A DNA stretch of 64,000 nucleotides from Sphingobium_A sp965228065 (GTDB lineage Bacteria; Pseudomonadota; Alphaproteobacteria; Sphingomonadales; Sphingomonadaceae). The position numbers were made by a program, and so were the translations under genes. Position 1 is the stretch's first letter, and each line of letters starts with the position of its first letter. The stretch lies in the NCBI GenBank assembly GCA_965228065.1, contig OZ245788.1:6076001-6140000 (forward strand), read 5' to 3'. Below the pieces are notes generated by a model. The model had not been told where the DNA came from. It made no database searches and worked only from the letters and a program-made list of their open reading frames with translations. Shown piece after piece: positions 17,472-25,229 of this stretch.

Positions 17472-19040
17472 TCAACCCAGCCGCCGCCGAAGCGCCGCCT
17501 TGTCGATCTTGCCGATCGGAAGCAGCGGCAGCGCGCGTTCGATCTCGATGCGCTTGGGGAGCTTGTAATTGGCGAGGCGCGCGCGGCACCAGGCATAGAG
17601 ATCGGCGGGATCGACGGGCATGCCGATCTCGACAAAGGCGATCCCGACTTCCTGCCATATCGGGTCCGGCATGGCGACGACGGCCGCGGCCTCCACCGCG
17701 GGATGGGATTCGAGCACCGCTTCCACTTCGCGCGGATAGACGTTGTAGCCGCCGGACTTGTACATCTCCTTGATGCGCCCGACGATCCGGTAGCATCCGT
17801 CGGGCCGCTGCGCCGCCAGGTCGCCCGTGCGGAAATAGCCGTCACTGGTGAATGCCTCGGCCGTCGCCTCGGGCCTGCGCCAATAGCCCAGGAAATTGAG
17901 CGCCGAGCGTGCCTGGACCTCGCCGACCTCGCCCTGCCCGACCGGCACGTCGTCCGCGCCGCACAGCCTGATCTCGACGCCCGGAAACGCCGGACCGACG
18001 GAATTGGCAAGCCGTTCCAGGTCGCGCGTCGACGCGATGGCGGTGATCGCGCTGGTGGTTTCGGTCATCCCGTAATTGGTCGCGAGCGCCGGCCCCAGCG
18101 CTGCCAGCCGCGCGATCACATCCTCGCCCATCGCCGCACCGCCCCAGACGATCAATTCGACCGCCGAAAGATCGTGATCCGCAAAGTCGGGAAGATCGAG
18201 GATCATCGGAAAGGTGCTGGGCACCGAACCCCATAATGTGACCCGTTCCCGCGCCATGAGCCGCAAGCATTCGGCCGGATCGAATTTCTCCATGAAGATC
18301 GTCGTGCCGCCGGCGACCAGGCAGGGCAGGCTACAGTCGACGACGGAGCCGACATGGTTGATCGGAAAATAGTTGATCACCCTGAGCGACGAGAATGGCC
18401 AGAGGCCGTTCTGCGCAAGGCTGAACTGCGTCAGGCCCGCATGATGCAGTAGCGCCCCCTTCGGCGCGCCCGTCGATCCCGAGGTGTAGACGATCAGGCA
18501 CGGATCGCTGCCGCCACAGCCGGCGCGTGCGGCATCCAGCGCGTCCTGCCCAACGCCGGCGCCCGATTGCAGGAACGCCGCCATCGGCTCGGTTCCTTGC
18601 GGACCGTCGATGCTGTCGTGGAGAATGATGCGCTCGAGCGAGGGGCAAGCGGCCGCGAGCGCCGCCAGCTCGGCATCGTAGCAGCGATCGCCGATATGCC
18701 TCCGCGCCAGAAGGATCGCCGGCTCCGAATCGGCGAGGACGTGCAGCAGTTCCTCCAGCCGATAGCGCGGGTTGAGCCCCACCCAGATAGCACCGATCGA
18801 GGCGGTCGCCAGGAAATCGACGAGATAGGCGGGATGCGGCGGCTGGAGCGTCGCGACGCGATCGCCCTTGCAGATGCCGGCGGCGAGCAGCGCGCATGCC
18901 AGCCGGTCCACCGCCTCTGCCAGTTCGGCATGGGTCCAGGCACGATCGTCCAGCTTGAGCGCGGCCGCATCCGGCCGCCGCCGCGCATGCCAGCCGGCAT
19001 AGTCGCTGATCCGGGGCAGCAGTGGCGGCAGCTCGCTCAC
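17472..19040 (-). CDS. Acyl-CoA synthetase (AMP-forming ligase), long-/medium-chain FadD-like
   Basis: The 522-residue protein begins at a GTG that overlaps the MFS stop by 4 nt (GTGA) and reads VSELPPLLPRISDY. The phosphate loop IVYTSGSTGAPKGALLHH lies at 183-200, then YGMTETTS, the GYFRTGDLA hinge, and the catalytic lysine in LPIGKIDKAALR near the C-terminus. It would activate a carboxylic acid to its CoA thioester. Its operon with MaoC and MFS genes suggests activation of an imported acid. The acid itself cannot be named. A long open reading extending upstream is out of register with the real MFS gene. Confidence 0.92.
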   Translation of the reverse strand: MSELPPLLPRISDYAGWHARRRPDAAALKLDDRAWTHAELAEAVDRLACALLAAGICKGDRVATLQPPHPAYLVDFLATASIGAIWVGLNPRYRLEELLHVLADSEPAILLARRHIGDRCYDAELAALAAACPSLERIILHDSIDGPQGTEPMAAFLQSGAGVGQDALDAARAGCGGSDPCLIVYTSGSTGAPKGALLHHAGLTQFSLAQNGLWPFSSLRVINYFPINHVGSVVDCSLPCLVAGGTTIFMEKFDPAECLRLMARERVTLWGSVPSTFPMILDLPDFADHDLSAVELIVWGGAAMGEDVIARLAALGPALATNYGMTETTSAITAIASTRDLERLANSVGPAFPGVEIRLCGADDVPVGQGEVGEVQARSALNFLGYWRRPEATAEAFTSDGYFRTGDLAAQRPDGCYRIVGRIKEMYKSGGYNVYPREVEAVLESHPAVEAAAVVAMPDPIWQEVGIAFVEIGMPVDPADLYAWCRARLANYKLPKRIEIERALPLLPIGKIDKAALRRRLG

Positions 19041-20314
19041 GACCGCGTCGCCAGTCGCAGCATGGGGATCGAAGCCAGGCCGAGCGCGGCGGTCGCCAGC
19101 ATGACGAACCCCGCCAGCCCGCCTGAATAATCCCGATGAACCATCGCGAGCGCGAGCGCCGTAGCGAGCGGGCCCAGGGCAAGGCCGATCTTCTCCGCGG
19201 CAGTCCAGATGCCCGTCAGCGTCCCTTCCGCCGCGGCCCCCGCCGCCGCGCGGGCATGGATCAGGTGCGCCACCATCGTATAGGGTAGAACCTGCAGCCC
19301 GGCGAACGCCGGCCCCGCCAGCGCGAACCCCGCCAGCATCGCCGGCCAATGATGATATCGCGCCGCGAGCACCACGATCGCGGCGGCGAGTATGTAAGCG
19401 AGGATCGATACGGTCAGCGCAGGGGCCTCGCCCCAGCGGCGGCCGGCCCAGGCCAGCGCGGGCGCGGTCAGGCTGGTGGCGACCAGCATGATCCCGAGCG
19501 CGACGCCGATGTCCGCCTCGCTCCGCGAAAGCGCATGAACGATGAGATAGGGCGCCGCGGCCGATATGATTCCGGCGGCTGCAAGCATCAGGACATAGGC
19601 GATCACCAGCCATCGGAAGGCGCGGTCGCGGACGGCGGCCCGCATCTGGCGCCACAGCGCTCCACTCTCGACCGTCGCCCTTGCCGCAGGCCCGTCGCGA
19701 CCGCGCAGGACGAACAGGGGCGCGAGCATCGACAGGGCGCACATCCCGCCCAGCCAAAGCGCCATGACCGCATAGCCGGTCCGTCCGCCGCCGGCCGCGG
19801 CGACGAGCATGGGCGCGAGCGAGGCGCCCGCGAGCACCCCGATCATGGCCGCGGCCATGCGCCAGCCCACGAGGCGCGATCGATCCGACGCGGTCCTGGC
19901 GAATTCGGCCGGGAGCGCGACATAAGGAACCGCAAAAAACGCATAGAAGGTGACGAGCGCGAGATAACTCAGCCCTACCCAGAGCGAGAGGCCGAGCGGC
20001 GCCATTGGCGGCGGCGCGAACAGCAGGGCGAATGCCACGCCCGTCCCGATCGCACCGCATGCGAGAAAGGGCCGCCGCCGCCCGAAGCGGCTCACCGTGC
20101 GGTCGGACCATCCCCCGACGAACGGATCCCAGAACAATGTCCACAATTTCGGGACGAAGACGATCAGCGCCGCCGTCCCCGCAGGAATCCCGACGATCTC
20201 GGTACAGAAATAGAGAAGCAGCACGGTCGGCACCGTCGAGAAGGCGCCCGTGCCGAAGGATCCGACAGCGTACAGGCCCGTCTCGCGGGCGTTGAACACG
20301 CCGCTCGACGTCAC
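19037..20314 (-). CDS. MFS transporter, GPH (MelB-like) type
   Basis: From a GTG 2 nt after the MaoC stop the protein has 425 residues and about 12 hydrophobic segments. The start GLYAVGSFGTGAF, the segment LWTLFWDPFVGGWSDRT and the GRRRPFLACGA loop resemble the glycoside-pentoside-hexuronide cation symporters. It would carry a small solute across the inner membrane. It links exported hydrolases elsewhere in the island to the cytoplasmic CoA ligase encoded just downstream. Substrate unknown. A longer upstream reading in the MaoC region is spurious. Confidence 0.88.
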   Translation of the reverse strand: MTSSGVFNARETGLYAVGSFGTGAFSTVPTVLLLYFCTEIVGIPAGTAALIVFVPKLWTLFWDPFVGGWSDRTVSRFGRRRPFLACGAIGTGVAFALLFAPPPMAPLGLSLWVGLSYLALVTFYAFFAVPYVALPAEFARTASDRSRLVGWRMAAAMIGVLAGASLAPMLVAAAGGGRTGYAVMALWLGGMCALSMLAPLFVLRGRDGPAARATVESGALWRQMRAAVRDRAFRWLVIAYVLMLAAAGIISAAAPYLIVHALSRSEADIGVALGIMLVATSLTAPALAWAGRRWGEAPALTVSILAYILAAAIVVLAARYHHWPAMLAGFALAGPAFAGLQVLPYTMVAHLIHARAAAGAAAEGTLTGIWTAAEKIGLALGPLATALALAMVHRDYSGGLAGFVMLATAALGLASIPMLRLATRS

Positions 20315-20316
20315 GC

Positions 20317-20808
20317 TCAGTCCTTTTCGGGCGGAACGGCGATCGACAGCCAGTCGGCGATCAGCGCCGGACGCTCGCCACCTTCGATCTCGATCCGGCA
20401 GGCGAAGGTGGTGAGACAGCGATCCTGATCGTCGTCGACCTTCTCGGTCACCTCGAAATATCCGCGCACCCGATCGCCGGCCCGGACGGGCGCAATGAAG
20501 CGGACGCGGTTGAAGCCATAGTTGAGGAAATGCCCCGGCTCGCGCAGTTCCGCCTGCGGCCCGGTGCCGACCGCTTCGTGCAGCATATGGGTCAGCAACG
20601 AGAGCGTGAGGAAGCCGAAGGCGATCGACCCGCCATAGGGGCCATTGGTCCGCGCCCACTCGGGATCGATGTGCATCGGATCGGGGTCTTTTGTGATCAC
20701 GCCGAACTGGCTAATCATGTCCTGGGTGACCTCGATCCACTCCGAGGGACCAAGCTGGTCGCCGGGCTGCAGCGAGGCGCCTGGCTGAGTGACGGCTATG
20801 TGAGTCAT
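20317..20808 (-). CDS. MaoC family hot-dog dehydratase/hydratase
   Basis: The 163-residue protein has the hydratase signature DPDPMHIDPEWA (Asp43, His46 catalytic pair) followed by GPYGGSIAFGFLTLSLL, so it is an R-hydratase-like enzyme acting on enoyl- or hydroxyacyl-CoA. It is the first gene of the MaoC-MFS-acyl-CoA ligase operon. The operator palindrome site 2 lies 28 nt upstream of its ATG, and the TetR gene reads away on the other side. This fits hydration of an acyl-CoA made by the ligase. Confidence 0.9.
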   Translation of the reverse strand: MTHIAVTQPGASLQPGDQLGPSEWIEVTQDMISQFGVITKDPDPMHIDPEWARTNGPYGGSIAFGFLTLSLLTHMLHEAVGTGPQAELREPGHFLNYGFNRVRFIAPVRAGDRVRGYFEVTEKVDDDQDRCLTTFACRIEIEGGERPALIADWLSIAVPPEKD

Positions 20809-20836
20809 TGATTTCCCATCGAGGGTTGCGTTTTTA

Positions 20837-20850
20837 TGAGATTGACCTCA
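20837..20850. promoter_or_regulatory. Island operator, site 2 (TGAG-ATTGAC-CTCA)
   Basis: The 14-bp palindrome lies between the divergent MaoC and TetR genes, which suggests autoregulation. Its complement TGAGGTCAATCTCA is base-for-base identical to site 3 at 23154, 2.3 kb away. Confidence 0.75.
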
Positions 20851-20909
20851 TTTATGACCAACGTCAATCGGCAAGACCGAGCGCTTTCCATTTTTTTCAA
20901 GATAAACTC

Positions 20910-21620
20910 ATGAATCTGTCTTATATCGAGCACCTCGAAACAGCTTATCGTGACGATCCTCCAAAGCAAAAGGGGTTAAGGACGCGCGATCGCATCAAGA
21001 TTTCCACTGCAAAAGTTCTTGAGAAGAAGGGTTATCACGCGATGCGTGTCTCGGATGTTACCGAGAACGCCGAGATGGCCGAAGGGTCTTTTTATGTTTA
21101 CTTCAAGGACAAGACCGATGTCACGGTCACTGTCCTTACAGACCTTCTGGAAAACTTCTTCAATCTTGAAACGCCGCGCGACGGCGAGCGGACGGCCTAT
21201 GACTCGATCCGGCTGACCAACCGTCGCTGGATCTCGGTGTGCCGCGCCAATGCCGGGCTGATGCGCTGCATCCTCCAGGTCGGCGACGAGACGCCGGAAT
21301 TCGCCCGGCTCAGCCAGGACGCCAACCGGGTCTGGTATCAGCGCGTCGCCGAGGGGGTACGCCGCCGTCGCGGCACCGGTCCCGGCATCCCCATGCTCGC
21401 CGCCTATCTGCTCGGCGGCATGATGGACGAACTGGTGCGTAAGTTGATCGTCTATCCCGATCCCAGCCTGCTCGAACTGCTGGCGGAGATGGGCGCCGAC
21501 GACGATGTCGTCGCCGACGCATGCAGCCTGATCTGGCTGCGCATCTTCTATCCCGACGACCCGGCGCCGGGCGATCTTGCCGAGCCGGTCGCGACGCTCG
21601 CCGCATGGCTTGCTCCATAA
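20910..21620 (+). CDS. TetR/AcrR family transcriptional regulator
   Basis: From the ATG of MNLSYIEHLE the protein has 236 residues. The N-terminal helix-turn-helix is clear (RDRIKISTAKVLEKKGY, then VSDVTENAEMAEGSFYVYF at about 48-65, ending in the family's YxYFK.K motif). The C-terminal ligand domain is helical. It is likely the regulator of the island, because a palindrome lies 60 nt upstream of its start and in three more promoters. The first third is AT-richer (about 45-52% GC by hand count) than the rest (65-70%). The ribosome site is weak, and an earlier in-frame start would place the operator inside the gene. Confidence 0.9.
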   Translation: MNLSYIEHLETAYRDDPPKQKGLRTRDRIKISTAKVLEKKGYHAMRVSDVTENAEMAEGSFYVYFKDKTDVTVTVLTDLLENFFNLETPRDGERTAYDSIRLTNRRWISVCRANAGLMRCILQVGDETPEFARLSQDANRVWYQRVAEGVRRRRGTGPGIPMLAAYLLGGMMDELVRKLIVYPDPSLLELLAEMGADDDVVADACSLIWLRIFYPDDPAPGDLAEPVATLAAWLAP

Positions 21621-21626
21621 GGACAT

Positions 21627-23081
21627 TCAGGAAACCGCCGCCGCCGCGAAGACCGAGCCGTATGCGGTCATGAACACCCTGCGCTGCGCGCCGACGCCTT
21701 CGAACCGGAAGCGCTGCTCATCGTCGTAAGCCGACACGAATTCGCCCTTGCCCTGATAGCGCAGGGGAATCCCGGGCCCACTCTGGCCGCCTTTGACGAA
21801 CCCGACCTGCAGCGCGCCGTCCTTGACGGCGAAGCGCATCGCATCGACCGCGAAGCGTATCTCGCCAAGCGCATAGCTGCCGGAGACGCGCGCCGCATCC
21901 CTCGCGGGGAGCGGCGCATCCACGATGACGGGCTGCGGCAATCCCAGCACGACGCGCGCGATCTTCTGCTCGACCGAGACGATCGATACACCGCCATATT
22001 GGATGTTGGAGAGCAGAATGATCGTGACGTCGTCGTCGGGATAATAGGCATATTGCGAACTGAAGCCGAAAATGTCGCCGGGATGCCCGATCTTCCGATG
22101 CCCCTCGAAATCGGCGACGGCGAGGCAGCCGAGCGAATAGGGAAGCAGCGTGCCGCTCTTCAGCCGGTCGCGCTGGAGGGTGAGCCTGCGGACCGCCGGA
22201 TTGGTCGGCCCGTCGCCGAACACGCCGCGGCGATATCTGAGCATGTCGTCGACGGTCGAGAGCACCGCCCCCGCCGAAAAGGCGACCAGCGGGTCGTAGC
22301 GCTGCGCATTTTCGAGCCCGTTTCGGCCGAGCCGATAGCCATGCGCCCGGCCCGGTAACAGCCTCGCCCAGCCGGAGATCGAACTGTTCGCCATTCCGAA
22401 GGGAGTGAAGACATTCTCCTGCAGATAGCGGTCATAGCTGAGGCCCGACACTTTCTCGATGATCAGGCCGAGCAGGTAGATGCCCGAATTGCTGTAGCTC
22501 CAGCGCGTTCCGGGTTCGAACTGAAGCGGCTGTTTCGCGAACCAGTCCACCACCTGTTGCCGGGTCATCGGATCCTGGCTGGTGCGCGGAAAGCCCGGCA
22601 CGTCGAGATAGCCGATCAGCCCCGCGCTATGGTCCGCGAGATTGCGGATTTTCAGCGCAGCAATCGGCGCCGGCAGGCCGTCGATGTATCGGCCCGCCGC
22701 GTCGTCGAGCGCGATCCTGCCCTGTGCGACGAGTTGCATGATCGCAAGGCCGGTCATTGTCTTGGTGACCGATCCGATCGGAAACACCGCCTCCGGCGTC
22801 GCTGCGATCCGGTTCTCCAGGTCGATATAACCGAAGCCCTGGCGATAGAGCGTGCGATCACCTTTCTGGACCGCGACGACGATACCGGGAAACGGCCCCT
22901 GTTCCATCGCGCGTCGTACGATCCCGGCAATCGGGTCGTCCACGGACGCCGCCTGCCCGGAAGCACCCAAGGCACCGGAAACGGCCAGCGCGCCCGACAT
23001 GCCGAACAAGCCGCGCCGGGAAAGCGCATTCACGTACGGAGCGCTCGGCGAGCCGATTGCTGCGGGATGGGTCGGTTTCAT
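21627..23081 (-). CDS. Exported serine hydrolase, class C beta-lactamase family
   Basis: The 484-residue protein has a twin-arginine signal (SRRGLFGMSGALAVSG, 21-36). The beta-lactamase fold motifs are SVTK (Ser104, Lys107), YSN (Tyr196, Asn198) and HPG in place of KTG (333-335). That set is typical of esterases, amidases and D-amino-acid peptidases of this superfamily more than of true beta-lactamases. A separate C-terminal beta domain follows from about residue 390. It is exported folded to the periplasm. It shares a promoter spacer and operator site 3 with the divergent CocE-type gene. Confidence 0.88.
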   Translation of the reverse strand: MKPTHPAAIGSPSAPYVNALSRRGLFGMSGALAVSGALGASGQAASVDDPIAGIVRRAMEQGPFPGIVVAVQKGDRTLYRQGFGYIDLENRIAATPEAVFPIGSVTKTMTGLAIMQLVAQGRIALDDAAGRYIDGLPAPIAALKIRNLADHSAGLIGYLDVPGFPRTSQDPMTRQQVVDWFAKQPLQFEPGTRWSYSNSGIYLLGLIIEKVSGLSYDRYLQENVFTPFGMANSSISGWARLLPGRAHGYRLGRNGLENAQRYDPLVAFSAGAVLSTVDDMLRYRRGVFGDGPTNPAVRRLTLQRDRLKSGTLLPYSLGCLAVADFEGHRKIGHPGDIFGFSSQYAYYPDDDVTIILLSNIQYGGVSIVSVEQKIARVVLGLPQPVIVDAPLPARDAARVSGSYALGEIRFAVDAMRFAVKDGALQVGFVKGGQSGPGIPLRYQGKGEFVSAYDDEQRFRFEGVGAQRRVFMTAYGSVFAAAAVS

Positions 23082-23153
23082 GCGCTTGTCCTTGGCAATG
23101 CCAGCTCGTGTCGAACGGGCTGGCCGACATCATCTCTTGCAAATATATAAATA

Positions 23154-23167
23154 TGAGGTCAATCTCA
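23154..23167. promoter_or_regulatory. Island operator, site 3 (TGAG-GTCAAT-CTCA)
   Basis: The palindrome lies between the divergent serine hydrolase and CocE/NonD genes, 72 and 51 nt from their starts, in an AT-rich patch (AAATATATAAATA precedes it). It equals the reverse complement of site 2 at all 14 positions. Confidence 0.75.
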
Positions 23168-23218
23168 ATAATAGAAAATTCGTGTTCGGGAACGCCCGCA
23201 ACATATCCGGAGACTGTC

Positions 23219-25108
23219 ATGCGGCGATTGGGATGGGTGAGGAGACAGGCAGGCGTGAGCAGCATGCTCGCTCGGTGTGCGCTTGCGTCCTCCATGCTTC
23301 TGGCGGGAAGCGTCGGTGCGCCGGGAACAGCCGCGTCCCCACCTCCAGCCCAACCGGCCACGGCCACGTCGCGCCCCGCCGGCTGGAGCGACCGCTCCTA
23401 TTATCTCGCGATGCCCGACGGGGTGCGCGTCGCCGTCAGCCTCTGGTTTCCCGGTGGCCGCGCCGAGGGAAAGCACCCCGTGTTGCTCGTCCAGACCCGC
23501 TATGGCCGCGCGGCAACCTTCATCCATGGCGAAAGCGGCAGATATCGCGCGCTGGTGGATCAGGGCTATGTCGTCGCGATCGTCGATACGCGCGGCTCTA
23601 CCGCCTCGTTCGGCGACCGGATGGTCGAGATCGGCCCCGACGAGGTCCGCGACATGGACGTGATCATCAGGCATTTGAAAACCCAGCCCTGGTCGAACGG
23701 GGAGATATTCGCCCAAGGCGTCTCCTATATGGCGGACACCGCGGATCTTGCGACCGGATCGGCTGCGGGGCTGACCGGCGCGGTCATCCGCGCGAGCGAT
23801 TTCGATGCCTATCTCCACCTCTTCGCGCCCGGCGGCGTCGCCAACGACATGATGATGCGCCTGTGGGGCGGCGACACTTTGCTGCGCGATTACGGTAAGT
23901 CGCTCGACCCGAAAGAGGGATTCGATTGCGGCGCACGCGTCGCGGATTGCCCGCGCCTCTGGCCCCGCATCCAGCCGGTCGATGAGGATCCCGATCATGC
24001 ACTGCTGCGCCAGGCGTTTGCCGCGCGGCGTCATTGGAAACCCGACGATTATCGCCAGGCCGAATTTCGCGACGACAAGGGCGCGAACGGCTTCACCATG
24101 TTCTCGTCGAGCCCGGCCTCGCGGCTGGCGGACATCGCGCGCCAGCGCGTTCCGGTTCAATATTGGGCAAGCTGGATGGATGCCGGCACGGCGGAGGGGA
24201 CGCTGGCGCGATACCGGTCGCTTCCGCATGTGCCGATGGAGGTCTGGATCACCGCCAACACGCATGGCGGCGACCGCCTGACCGACCCCTTCCTTCCCGG
24301 CGCGGCCCCACCACTTCCGTCGTTCGATGATCAATGGGCGAAGATCGCCGCGTTCATCGCCGATGTCCGGGCCGGCAAGCCGGTTGCGCGGGCGATCCAT
24401 TATTATGTGCTGGGCGCGGGCATTTTCCGGACCACGGCGGATTGGCCGCCGGCGGATGTGAAGCGCACCCGGTTCCGCCTGGGCGCAGGCGGTTCGCTAT
24501 CCAGCGGAAGCGCCGGCCCCGGGGGTGCGGACCGTTACGACGTGGATTTCTCCGCGACCACCGGCGCCGCCACGCGCTGGACCACGCAGATCGGCGCCCC
24601 GGCCGCCTATGGCGACCGGCGCGATGCCGATCGCAAGCTGCTGACCTACAGCTCGGAGGCATTCCCGCAGGACATGGAGCTGGTCGGCACCCCATCGCTG
24701 ACGCTGTTCGTCGAGACCGCCACCGCCGATCCGGCCTTCTTCGCCTATCTCGAAGATGTCGCACCCGATGGCCGGGTGACCTATCTCACCGAGGGTCTGT
24801 TCCGCGCGGTCCACCGCAAGCCGGCGCGTATGGGCAAGCTTCCCTATGCCCAGCCCGCGCCGGCCAAGAGCTTCGCGCGCGCCGATGCCATGCCGATGGT
24901 GCCCGGCAAGATCGCCGAGATCAGCTTTCCGACCTTCCCGGTCGCTGCAAAGATCAAGACTGGCCACCGGCTGCGCCTCAGCCTTGGCGGCGCGGATGCC
25001 GGAACCTTCCGTCGCTATTCCGAGGGCAAGGCCGAAAGCTGGCAGGTCCGGCGGAGCGAGCTTTATCCCAGCAGCCTGTCGGTCGACCTGCGGCCATGGC
25101 GTGATTGA
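23219..25108 (+). CDS. Exported CocE/NonD family hydrolase (S15-like alpha/beta hydrolase)
   Basis: From the ATG 6 nt after GGAG the protein has 629 residues, with a signal peptide (CALASSMLLAGSVG, then a proline-rich linker). The catalytic triad is probably Ser169 in GVSYM, Asp321 in SWMDAG and His349 in NTHGG, followed by the jelly-roll C-terminal domain of the X-Pro dipeptidyl-peptidase/cocaine esterase group. The usual GxSYxG elbow is GVSYMA here, which is unusual. The family cleaves esters or amides. Starting here leaves operator site 3 upstream, whereas a longer reading would swallow it. Confidence 0.88.
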   Translation: MRRLGWVRRQAGVSSMLARCALASSMLLAGSVGAPGTAASPPPAQPATATSRPAGWSDRSYYLAMPDGVRVAVSLWFPGGRAEGKHPVLLVQTRYGRAATFIHGESGRYRALVDQGYVVAIVDTRGSTASFGDRMVEIGPDEVRDMDVIIRHLKTQPWSNGEIFAQGVSYMADTADLATGSAAGLTGAVIRASDFDAYLHLFAPGGVANDMMMRLWGGDTLLRDYGKSLDPKEGFDCGARVADCPRLWPRIQPVDEDPDHALLRQAFAARRHWKPDDYRQAEFRDDKGANGFTMFSSSPASRLADIARQRVPVQYWASWMDAGTAEGTLARYRSLPHVPMEVWITANTHGGDRLTDPFLPGAAPPLPSFDDQWAKIAAFIADVRAGKPVARAIHYYVLGAGIFRTTADWPPADVKRTRFRLGAGGSLSSGSAGPGGADRYDVDFSATTGAATRWTTQIGAPAAYGDRRDADRKLLTYSSEAFPQDMELVGTPSLTLFVETATADPAFFAYLEDVAPDGRVTYLTEGLFRAVHRKPARMGKLPYAQPAPAKSFARADAMPMVPGKIAEISFPTFPVAAKIKTGHRLRLSLGGADAGTFRRYSEGKAESWQVRRSELYPSSLSVDLRPWRD

Positions 25109-25114
25109 AGCATC

Positions 25115-25203
25115 GTCACCCTGTACTTGTTTCAGGGTCCATGTTGAAAACGGACGCGATGGCGCAGGTTGCGGCATGGATGCTGAAACGAGTTCAGCAT
25201 GAC
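25115..25203. repeat. REP-like pair, GTCACCCTG-TTTCAGGGTCC family (copy 1)
   Basis: The left hairpin CACCCTGTACTTGTTTCAGGGTC and the right hairpin TGCTGAAACGAGTTCAGCATGAC lie about 40 nt apart, between convergent genes. A second, partly degraded copy lies at 48.9 kb beside the insertion sequence. Confidence 0.8.
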
Positions 25204-25229
25204 GATGATGTGTCCAGCGAGATCGACAT

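Noticed and set aside
17472..20144. 890-codon open reading on the minus strand covering the acyl-CoA ligase and most of the MFS gene
   Set aside because: Only the part after the GTG at 19040 is protein-like. The first 370 codons are arginine-rich out-of-frame translation of the MFS gene, which has clear membrane segments in its own frame.
19037..20659. 540-codon reading for the MFS transporter including 115 upstream codons
   Set aside because: The added part is the MaoC gene in another frame; the true start is the GTG 2 nt after the MaoC stop.
21627..23081. Beta-lactam resistance gene
   Set aside because: The SxxK and YxN motifs are present but HPG replaces KTG, and the catabolic context favours an esterase or amidase. 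Resistance cannot be inferred.
23165..24400. 411-codon minus-strand reading opposite the CocE/NonD gene
   Set aside because: It is an antisense shadow without domain support, and would place the operator palindrome at its edge by chance.
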